Positions 5,898 to 11,017 of a stretch of 11,017 bases of DNA are shown here, in pieces. The DNA comes from an uncultured Synergistales bacterium (lineage in GTDB: Bacteria > Synergistota > Synergistia > Synergistales > Aminobacteriaceae). The first letter of the stretch is position 1, and each line of letters opens with the position of its first letter. The DNA lies in NCBI GenBank assembly GCA_905233515.1, contig CAJOEQ010000009.1, positions 1-11,017 on the forward strand. The letters are read 5' to 3'. A model generated the notes under the pieces. It saw only the letters and a program-made list of their open reading frames with translations, had not been told where the DNA came from and made no database searches. Both the position numbers and the translations under genes were made by a program.

Positions 5898-8233
5898 AGT
5901 ATAAAACTTTAACTTTTCCTAACAATGCACAGGGTCAAGCTGAAAAGATAAAAGCCTTGCAATGGTATTCTAGTCAGGGGTGGGAAGTTGTCTCGGAAAA
6001 CATAACACAGGGTAAATTCAGAGGCGGAACAGCTTTCTGTTTAGCAGTGCTGATTTGTCTTCCTGCAGCTTTTTGCGCTGGTTCTACAGACGGCGAGATA
6101 ACAGTAACGCTCAAGCGTGATACGTCTCGACTTCCCTCAAGAGAGACTGCAAGAGAGGTTATAACGGTAGTAGCGACGCCAGTAGTTTCACAGTCAGAAA
6201 AATCAGCTCCTATTGCTCCGACTGTCCCGCAATTACAGCAACAAACTTCCGTAAATCTTAGTAAGAGCAATGTCTCTGAATCCGTGAAAAAAAATTCTTA
6301 TGAACCTGTAATCGGAATAACAACAGATGCATTAATAAAGCGTGTTATGCTGTTCATTGAAGACGGTGAAATTTACGAAGCAGAACGCTACATCGAACAG
6401 GCATTAAATCAAGACCCTGAAAATCCGCAGGTGTATATGGCTAAGCTCATGCTCGAACACAGAGTGAAATCTCCTGTTGAGCTTCTGAGTAAATTATCAA
6501 CACCGATTGAAAATGAAAAATTATTCCAGCGTGCTTTGAGATTTGCAGACGGTGAATATAAATCACAGCTTGAGGGACTTGCACAAGCGAGCCGTAATAA
6601 ACTCGAACAGGAAAGACTCGCAAAGGAAGCCGAAATCGAACGCAGACGAGCTGAGAAAGAAGCCGAAGAGGAGAAACTCTATCAGAAGGTACTGAAGCTC
6701 AAGCAAACGGCATCTACTGTTTCTGACTTCGAGCAGCTGATTAAGCTAATAAATTCTATTCGGCCATACAAGAATACTGATGAGCTTTATGTTGAAGTTG
6801 TTCAAGCAAAATCAACGGAAGAAGAATATCAGTATGCAATTATTCTTCATAAGCAGGAAGCAAAAAAAATAGATGAAATTCAAGCAGTAATCAATCGGCT
6901 TGAAAAGCTCAAGGGGTACAAAGATGTTGACGAATTATTATCAGATGCCAGAGAAAAATTGACTGAGGCAGAGAAAGAAGAAAAACGCAAACACAAGAAG
7001 GTGATTGTTGGTGTTATAGTGTCTATTGCCCTCATCTTTGGTGGCACATTCTGGTATCAAATGTATTCAGCAAAGCAGGAAGAACAGCGTATTCAACGGG
7101 AAGCAGAAGCTCGGAGAGAGGCTCAGCGAAAGGCAGAGGCTCAAAGACAAGAAGCAAGAGAGAGACAGCAAAGAGCTAATGAAGCATTTCGTTTGGCAAG
7201 AGAGCTTGAATTAATTGGGGGGTATACAAAAGCTCGTCAGTATTACCGTCAAGCAGTAGAACTCGGTCATCCTGAAGCGCAAAAATACCTTACGGCTCTC
7301 GAGGATAAATTAGCACAGCAGGAACGACAGGCAGAAGCTCAAAGACGAGCAGAGGCTCAAAGACAAGCCTATGCAAGTGATTATGCTAAGGGTGAAGAAT
7401 ACTTGAATGCTAAAAATTATTCACCTGCCTTTGAGATATTCAAGCGTTTGGCAAATGATGGTTACGCACCTGCACAGGATAAATTAGCATGGATGTACCA
7501 AAACGGCTGGGGAGTTGAGCAAAATTATACTCAGGCTGTTAGTTGGTTTCGCAAAGCAGCAGAACAGGGAAACACAGAGGCTATTACAAGTATGGGACTT
7601 ATGTATATTAAAGGCTGGGGAGTACCACAGGATTATGATTTGTCTCTTGAGTGGTACAGCCGAGCAGCAGCTAAGGGGAGTGAAGTAGCGAAAAGGCGTG
7701 TAAACTCAATCCTGCTGTTGAGGGAGAATAAGCAAAAGATAGCTTTGATTGAGCGCAATGGAGATTACCCAGTACACGGGACTATTTTTGCTGAAACTCT
7801 CAGTATCAGACCGTCTCCTGATACAAAATCACGAGCTATTAAAACTCTCAAAACTGGTCATCCTGTAAGCGTGTCAAGAGCAACTGAAGCAGATAATGAT
7901 TATTGGCTCTACATTACGACAGCTAGTGGAATGCAAGGCTGGGTATTGGCTGGTTATGTATCAATCAACGAGAACAGAGAACTCTCAAACAATGAACGCA
8001 ACAATAGAAGGTACTCACTGCCAGCTCAAGGTTATGTGGACATATACGAAGACTACCTAAATATAAGGGATATCCCTACACTTAAAGGTTCTAAGGTAGT
8101 TGAAAAATTAAACAGCGGAACACCTATTACTGTCTATGATGTCTTTGCTGGAGACACAATAGACTGGTACAAAGTAAGGACGAATTACGGGATAGAAGGC
8201 TGGGTATCCGGAAAGTATATCAGTATTAGGTAA
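5888..8233 (+). CDS. Membrane-anchored DUF4177-like / TPR / Sel1 protein with two C-terminal SH3b domains
   Basis: The start is ATG 5888 (781 residues), eight bases after AAAGGAG; the 55 codons open upstream overlap the DUF2085 gene and have no ribosome binding site. Residues 3-77 look like a DUF4177-type fold (YKTLTFPNN, then GWEVVSE, then ITVTLKR), split by a hydrophobic stretch at 48-64. Residues 80-140 are a Ser/Pro/Gln-rich linker. Residues 145-240 are TPR-like. Residues 235-268 are a charged coiled coil. Two helical repeats with YKNTDEL and GYKDVDEL lie at 280-358. A strong transmembrane helix (372-390) follows a Lys-rich stretch. A second Arg/Glu/Ala/Gln coiled coil spans 394-432, TPR/Sel1-like repeats span 433-605 (NGWGVEQNYTQAVSWFRKAA, then GWGVPQDYDLSLEWYSRAA), and SH3b domains span about 630-692 and 716-780 (each ending GWVxxxYxSI). 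I infer a bitopic envelope protein with Sel1-SH3b outside. The ligand is unknown. Confidence 0.9.
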   Translation: MAVEYKTLTFPNNAQGQAEKIKALQWYSSQGWEVVSENITQGKFRGGTAFCLAVLICLPAAFCAGSTDGEITVTLKRDTSRLPSRETAREVITVVATPVVSQSEKSAPIAPTVPQLQQQTSVNLSKSNVSESVKKNSYEPVIGITTDALIKRVMLFIEDGEIYEAERYIEQALNQDPENPQVYMAKLMLEHRVKSPVELLSKLSTPIENEKLFQRALRFADGEYKSQLEGLAQASRNKLEQERLAKEAEIERRRAEKEAEEEKLYQKVLKLKQTASTVSDFEQLIKLINSIRPYKNTDELYVEVVQAKSTEEEYQYAIILHKQEAKKIDEIQAVINRLEKLKGYKDVDELLSDAREKLTEAEKEEKRKHKKVIVGVIVSIALIFGGTFWYQMYSAKQEEQRIQREAEARREAQRKAEAQRQEARERQQRANEAFRLARELELIGGYTKARQYYRQAVELGHPEAQKYLTALEDKLAQQERQAEAQRRAEAQRQAYASDYAKGEEYLNAKNYSPAFEIFKRLANDGYAPAQDKLAWMYQNGWGVEQNYTQAVSWFRKAAEQGNTEAITSMGLMYIKGWGVPQDYDLSLEWYSRAAAKGSEVAKRRVNSILLLRENKQKIALIERNGDYPVHGTIFAETLSIRPSPDTKSRAIKTLKTGHPVSVSRATEADNDYWLYITTASGMQGWVLAGYVSINENRELSNNERNNRRYSLPAQGYVDIYEDYLNIRDIPTLKGSKVVEKLNSGTPITVYDVFAGDTIDWYKVRTNYGIEGWVSGKYISIR
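7133..7367 (+). repeat. Dispersed 18-19 base repeats coding for AEAQR units
   Basis: GCAGAGGCTCAAAGACAAG occurs exactly at 7133-7151 and 7349-7367, with a variant at 7331-7348. Each unit encodes the low-complexity AEAQRQ/AEAQRR of the coiled coils before the Sel1 region. The near-identity at the DNA level points to recent expansion inside the gene. Confidence 0.7.
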
Positions 8234-8259
8234 TGTATCTCTGAAAGGAGGCTCACAAA

Positions 8260-8931
8260 ATGAAAAAAAATTTGTACTTTGCCAGATTATTACTTGCAGG
8301 AAGCATCGCTATGATTTTCCTCAATTACGGTGCTATAACGGGTTATGCTGAAATGCCAAAAGCAACAGTTAATATTGTCAAATGGTATTGTCTTTCCGGT
8401 GGTGAAACTGAAGCAATTAATGATTACATGGAGATAGTTCACGGACTGGCAGATGTTTCAGAAAGATATTTTTACGAGAATGATATTCCTGAACTCATGC
8501 GTGAAATTTCAATCGTAGAAAACAGGGAAGCGTACACTCAAAAAAAAGCTGTAGCATACATCAGAAAGCTCATAAATAGAGGTAGTATCCCAAATTATAT
8601 TTTGACGAGCGGGAAATACACCTACAAGGAAAATATTAATGCTGTAGTCCCGAATCAAAATTTCTTTTATGACGACTTGTTAAACCTTCGTTCTCAACCT
8701 AATGCACGATCGAGAATAATAACGAAACTAGGTGCTATATATACTGGTGATTTCGCCTATATCGATGTTGCTAGTTACGTTGGGGAATGGAGAAATCCGA
8801 AGGGCACTCGCTGGGTTGCTGTTGAGTACAACGGCACTATAGGGTGGCTTCACGGTAAATATGTCCGACTTGTTACAGATAAAGAAATATTGCTATTTGC
8901 TGAAAAAATCAAGAAATTGTTATCACAGTAA
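8260..8931 (+). CDS. Exported protein with C-terminal SH3-like module related to that of the ankyrin protein
   Basis: This 223-residue protein starts at ATG 8260, eight bases after a near-perfect AAAGGAGG. Residues 1-30 are a signal peptide (KKN, then a Leu/Ala/Ile core, then GYA before Glu). Residues 35-105 are a helical region of no recognised family, with a single Cys at 44. Residues 107-206 are an SH3-like module: IPNY and GKYTY, then LNLRSQPNARSRIITKLG, GEWRNPKGTRW and GWLHGKYVRLV. This aligns along its length with residues 1270-1370 of the 1305 protein, including the linker before the SH3 fold, so the two share one module by duplication. A short amphipathic tail follows. It lies 26 bases after the SH3b/Sel1 gene and is the last gene of the operon. 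It is probably secreted or periplasmic and may bind the cell wall or a partner. Its exact role is unknown. Confidence 0.87.
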   Translation: MKKNLYFARLLLAGSIAMIFLNYGAITGYAEMPKATVNIVKWYCLSGGETEAINDYMEIVHGLADVSERYFYENDIPELMREISIVENREAYTQKKAVAYIRKLINRGSIPNYILTSGKYTYKENINAVVPNQNFFYDDLLNLRSQPNARSRIITKLGAIYTGDFAYIDVASYVGEWRNPKGTRWVAVEYNGTIGWLHGKYVRLVTDKEILLFAEKIKKLLSQ

Positions 8932-8979
8932 ATTTTAGCTAAAAATATTTTTAAAAATTATAAGTTAATGATATTGCGA

Positions 8980-9059
8980 CCAGATTGCCCGAAATAAGCA
9001 GGAGCAGGGAGGGTATTAAGCACCTGAATAGCCCTGAATTTTTGCTTAAAGACGACTGG
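8980..9059 (+). other. Structured GC-richer segment with mutually exclusive pairings
   Basis: Nested arms CCAG/CTGG (8980-8983, 9056-9059), TAAGCA/TGCTTA (8995-9000, 9043-9048) and CAGGG/CCCTG (9005-9009, 9032-9036) can form a long hairpin. A second copy, TTAAGCA (9016-9022), can instead pair over seven bases with TGCTTAA (9043-9049), which would break the outer stem. It lies in the 3' region after the operon and could be an RNA switch, an untranslated-region structure or an attachment/origin site. It matches no RNA family I know. Confidence 0.35.
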
Positions 9060-9130
9060 AGCTAACCACATATAAATTATTGCTCGTTGATAGCTATATT
9101 AAATTTTTTTTATATTCTTGCCCTGCAGTC

Positions 9131-9219
9131 TTAATGTCATGCCTGATGTCATAGTTAATGTCATTGCATAAGTCTTGATACAGCAAGGGGTTATTTTATA
9201 AATGACATCAATGACATTA
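9131..9219. repeat. Iteron-like array of (A/G)ATGTCAT, three direct and two inverted copies
   Basis: Direct copies begin at 9133, 9145 and 9157, exactly 12 bp apart (AATGTCAT, GATGTCAT, AATGTCAT). After a 37-base gap, two inverted copies follow at 9202-9209 and 9211-9218, nine bases apart. Regular direct spacing near one helical turn is typical of plasmid iterons or of a regulator's operator array. The site lies upstream of a primase-like gene and a ribbon-helix-helix gene, which fits replication or partition control. The binding protein is not known. Confidence 0.65.
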
Positions 9220-9291
9220 TTATTGTGATAAGAAATTTTTATTTAGGACGTGCGCTTGCATTTAAAATATATGCATGATATTATACCAACC

Positions 9292-9312
9292 TACGTGAGT
9301 AAATCTCATGTA
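9292..9312 (+). other. Small 8-bp hairpin in the repeat region
   Basis: TACGTGAG (9292-9299) pairs with CTCATGTA (9305-9312), with one G-T wobble and a five-base loop. It abuts the 14-bp tandem repeat. No T-run follows, so it is not a terminator; it may be part of a replication or regulatory site. Confidence 0.35.
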
Positions 9313-9334
9313 TAGAAGCTGTTGTATAGAAGCT
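9309..9334. repeat. 14-bp tandem direct repeat
   Basis: TGTATAGAAGCT occurs at 9309-9320 and again at 9323-9334, a period of 14 bp. It lies between the TGTCAT array and the AT-rich tract. It may be a second protein-binding site. Confidence 0.6.
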
Positions 9335-9349
9335 ATTGAATGCTTTTTT

Positions 9350-9408
9350 AAGAATATATATATACTTTTTATATTTTTTATACTTTTATTAGACTTATAC
9401 TTTTTATA
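9350..9408. other. AT-rich tract, candidate DNA-unwinding element
   Basis: This stretch is almost only A and T, with TATACTTTTTATA-like units repeated (around 9361-9373 and 9396-9408). It sits next to the repeat arrays, as melting regions do in iteron origins. No clear DnaA box was seen, so the origin call is inference. Confidence 0.35.
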
Positions 9409-9430
9409 GTGGGTGTTTTATCAGCCCCAC
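9409..9430 (+). other. GTGGG/CCCAC hairpin
   Basis: GTGGG (9409-9413) pairs with CCCAC (9426-9430) over a 12-base loop. A T-run starts only six bases later (9437-9441), so terminator function is doubtful. It closes the AT-rich tract on its right side. Confidence 0.3.
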
Positions 9431-9517
9431 GATTACTTTTTAAAATACTATTCTGACTTTAGAGTTTATATTGATTATTGATACAGTAAAAATAAAATTT
9501 TAGTAGGAGGCGTTTGT

Positions 9518-9604
9518 ATGGTAGTAAATAAAAATTTAAAAGACGAGCTTGCTTCGTTATTGAATAATGACAATGACGGCAATAAGATTTCGTTAGCAAA
9601 GTAA
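9518..9604 (+). CDS. 28-residue peptide with a strong ribosome binding site
   Basis: ATG 9518 follows TAGGAGG by seven bases, one of the best ribosome binding sites in the window, and opens a 28-codon frame (MVVNKNLKDELASLLNNDND and eight more residues) ending in TAA. The peptide is polar and Asn/Asp/Lys-rich, with no signal peptide or membrane segment. A 7-bp hairpin follows its stop. It could be a leader peptide for the gene at 9714, a tiny regulator, or the surviving start of a decayed gene. I do not recognise it. Confidence 0.5.
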   Translation: MVVNKNLKDELASLLNNDNDGNKISLAK

Positions 9605-9611
9605 TTATAAA

Positions 9612-9638
9612 AGCTTAGTAATATTCTGAGCTAATTTT
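9612..9638 (+). terminator. Weak hairpin with short T-run, possible attenuator
   Basis: AGCTTAG (9612-9618) pairs with CTGAGCT (9626-9632), with one G-T wobble and a seven-base loop, then TTTT at 9635-9638. It lies just after the 28-codon ORF and before the primase-like gene. The T-run is short, so termination would be partial at best. Confidence 0.3.
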
Positions 9639-9713
9639 AAGGCATTATCTTCGGAGGGTGCTTTCCAGATTTTAATTTTTTATTTTTTATTTTAAAGGAG
9701 TTAATTATCTATA

Positions 9714-10664
9714 ATGAATAATACGACAAAATCAATAAACAATTTCGCACAGACAATTGACAACATTGAACATTCAAGTGTTCTTGATGAGTTGAAGACT
9801 ATTCCAAGATGGATGCCTTATCGCCTTAGCAGTAATGAGGAAAACACAGGCCGTACGGAAGTTAAAGCTATCAGCTCTGAAGACGGGAACTTCATAAATC
9901 CTGATGACGTTTCACAGTGGAGAAACTTTGAGGAAGCTACTGAAGCCGGAGCTAAATTTAATGCTGACGGTATAGGCTTTGTATTCGGCAATGGTTATAC
10001 TTGTATCACTCTCGATGCTACTTTTGATAACGGCCACGATGGTATCATTCCTGAAATTGCACAGCTTGAGTGCTTTATTGCCAGCTATACCGAATGGACT
10101 AACGATAGAAAGCTCAACGTTATATGCAGAGTTAAAGAGAGCTTCAAAAATGTTGAACTCTCTTACTCTTACACGAACAGACAGCTTAGACACAAGTGGA
10201 GCAGTTATTTCTCTCCTATCTCCGGCATTTCTTACGGTACTCCTGCTTCTATCGCTGAACGTACTGGTAAAGTCGCTTATCTTCATGAAATTTTAACTCT
10301 GATTGATAAGGACTATATGAACTGTCTGCAACTGATGAAGAATGATTTACTTCGTTTCTTTCATGTAGCTGCTAAGGCTTTCTTCGAGAAATGCTCTTAT
10401 AGCTTCCTAGCTCCGCGCTTAGAAGGTAATAAAATACGCCTTGATGTTGTGCTTGATTGCGATGAAAGAATGATAGCGTTCATGAATAATCTTCTGGATA
10501 ATTCTCGTTATCTACAGGCCGCCATTATTCTTAGGTATTGCGACAATTGCGATGCTTTCTGGGAAACATTGAACAATCTGTACGCTCTGCACTTACCCTG
10601 TTCTCCTCATGATGCTTCTCTGGCTATTGTCTTCGGTTTAGAGAAATACCAGCTCTACCGCTAA
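9714..10664 (+). CDS. PrimPol-like N-terminal domain protein, apparently lacking catalytic residues
   Basis: This is a 316-residue protein; AAAGGAG lies 13 bases before the ATG, a rather long spacing. Residues 28-140 follow the pattern of the N-terminal primase-polymerase domain of phage and plasmid replication proteins: IPRWMPYRL (30-38), a Lys near 51, DDVSQWRNFEEA (64-75), DGIGFVFGNGYTCITLD (85-101) and IASYTEW (122-128). In that family the ITLD position is normally a D-x-D pair (GIDLD) and SYTE is followed by SPSGxGxH. Here the first Asp is Thr99, and the Gly-rich/His motif reads TNDRKLNVIC. I infer a catalytically dead derivative, perhaps a DNA-binding replication or control protein. Residues 190-316 are helical, with a few Cys, and not recognised. 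Wobble positions are C-richer than in the ankyrin gene. No helicase domain is attached. Confidence 0.6.
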   Translation: MNNTTKSINNFAQTIDNIEHSSVLDELKTIPRWMPYRLSSNEENTGRTEVKAISSEDGNFINPDDVSQWRNFEEATEAGAKFNADGIGFVFGNGYTCITLDATFDNGHDGIIPEIAQLECFIASYTEWTNDRKLNVICRVKESFKNVELSYSYTNRQLRHKWSSYFSPISGISYGTPASIAERTGKVAYLHEILTLIDKDYMNCLQLMKNDLLRFFHVAAKAFFEKCSYSFLAPRLEGNKIRLDVVLDCDERMIAFMNNLLDNSRYLQAAIILRYCDNCDAFWETLNNLYALHLPCSPHDASLAIVFGLEKYQLYR

Positions 10665-10699
10665 TCTTCTTTAGAGCTAGTACATTTCATAACCATAAC

Positions 10700-10740
10700 A
10701 AATATTGGTGGGGGATTATTACCTGCCAATATTTTATTTA
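10700..10740 (+). terminator. Intrinsic terminator after the primase-like gene
   Basis: A 13-bp stem runs from AAATATTGGTGGG (10700-10712) to CCTGCCAATATTT (10722-10734), with two G-T wobbles and a nine-base loop, and continues into TTTTATTTA. It begins 36 bases after the stop codon at 10662-10664. It also lies directly in front of the ribbon-helix-helix gene, so it may limit read-through into that gene. Confidence 0.65.
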
Positions 10741-10759
10741 CAAGAGGTGTATTTATATT

Positions 10760-11008
10760 ATGAGTTTTAATTTTTTCTCAAGCAATAATGAGAACTCCGA
10801 TAACAAGAATCATAACAGAGGCAGACCCAAGAGACCTGACGAGGAAAATAAAAGTAAACGCTTTAATTTAATAATGAAGCCGTCAACAATGTCCGAGCTA
10901 AACAAAATAGCAGCCAAGAGACAATTAGAGACAGGGAAACGGACAAGTATTACAGAACTCATAAATTCAGTGCTTGAAAATTTTATTAATAAGGGGGAGA
11001 TAATTTAA
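10760..11008 (+). CDS. Ribbon-helix-helix DNA-binding protein with AT-hook-like arm
   Basis: This is an 82-residue protein whose ATG lies ten bases after AAGAGGTG. Residues 1-30 are disordered and Asn/Ser/Arg-rich, with NRGRPKRP at 19-26 resembling an AT-hook core (GRP flanked by basic residues). Residues 33-78 fit a ribbon-helix-helix domain: beta strand KRFNLIMK, first helix around PSTMSELNKIAAKR, turn GKRTSI, second helix TELINSVLENFI. The family comprises plasmid copy-number repressors (CopG), partition proteins (ParG-like) and antitoxins; the basic flexible arm fits a partition or repressor role. It follows the primase-like gene and a terminator, and another gene may start two bases after its stop, as in partition or toxin-antitoxin operons. 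Which of these it is cannot be decided from this window. Confidence 0.8.
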   Translation: MSFNFFSSNNENSDNKNHNRGRPKRPDEENKSKRFNLIMKPSTMSELNKIAAKRQLETGKRTSITELINSVLENFINKGEII

Positions 11009-11010
11009 TT

Positions 11011-11017
11011 ATGTTTT
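11011..11017 (+). CDS. Probable start of the next gene, cut by the window edge
   Basis: ATG at 11011-11013 comes two bases after the ribbon-helix-helix stop codon and eleven bases after GGGGGAG (10993-10999). Only ATG TTT and one base are visible, so the product is unknown. Tight spacing suggests co-transcription with the upstream gene. Confidence 0.35.

Larger units (their letters stand above)
8932..9517. other. 586-base non-coding region with RNA-like segment and origin-like repeats
   Basis: No convincing gene is visible on either strand; only very short ORFs without ribosome binding sites occur. From left to right it holds A/T palindromes just after the operon (8932-8960), a GC-richer structured segment (8980-9059), a TGTCAT array (9131-9219), a small hairpin (9292-9312), a 14-bp tandem repeat (9309-9334), an AT-rich tract (9350-9408) and a second hairpin (9409-9430). 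The operon lacks a clear GC-rich terminator here. The change from operon to repeat-rich DNA may mark the edge of an inserted or plasmid-like element. Confidence 0.6.

Noticed and set aside
8932..8962. Terminator directly after the operon
   Set aside because: The palindromes there consist almost only of A and T, too weak for a confident intrinsic terminator.
9131..9219. CRISPR array
   Set aside because: The repeats are only 8-12 bp with no spacers of 30 bases or more, and some copies are inverted; this fits iterons or operators.
9471..9498. Promoter TTGATT-16-TAAAAT before the 28-codon ORF
   Set aside because: Transcription would start inside the ribosome binding site of that ORF, so it is unlikely to be its promoter.

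Overview
The window is AT-rich DNA from a bacterium that uses strong AAGGAGG-type ribosome binding sites and many TTG/GTG starts. The mix of long ankyrin-repeat, Sel1, SH3b and DUF2085 proteins with low GC suggests an anaerobic, host- or gut-associated lineage. Synergistota or a low-GC Bacillota/Negativicutes relative are my best guesses. Nothing in the window is a phylogenetic marker, so this is weak inference.

Left part (1-1304). A minus-strand gene runs off the left edge. It starts at TTG (720), reads 240 codons without a stop, and encodes a helix-turn-helix protein that becomes hydrophobic near the edge. A consensus promoter (TTGACA-16-TATAAT on the minus strand) lies in front of it. Divergent to it is a small exported cysteine protein (848-1057). 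The gap after that gene holds two interleaved inverted repeats, including two identical TGCTATAAT extended -10 boxes facing each other, and a possible 15-residue Cys-rich mini-ORF.

Centre (1305-8931). Four tightly spaced plus-strand genes look like one operon: a 1386-residue exported ankyrin protein (real start GTG 1305), a DUF2085 membrane protein (TTG 5505), a 781-residue membrane-anchored DUF4177-like/TPR/Sel1 protein (real start ATG 5888, overlapping the previous stop), and a 223-residue exported protein. The three large or exported products all end in bacterial SH3-like modules. The ankyrin protein and the last protein share the same C-terminal module. I infer a cell-envelope scaffold or surface system built from protein-binding repeats plus wall/ligand-binding SH3b ends. 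Its substrate cannot be read from the sequence.

Right part (8932-11017). A 586-base non-coding stretch holds a GC-richer segment with competing RNA pairings, a five-copy (A/G)ATGTCAT array (three copies at exactly 12-bp period, then two inverted), a 14-bp tandem repeat and an AT-rich tract. A 28-codon ORF, a protein resembling the N-terminal PrimPol domain of mobile-element primases but lacking its key residues, and a ribbon-helix-helix DNA-binding protein follow. This layout looks like the replication/partition control region of a plasmid or integrative element.
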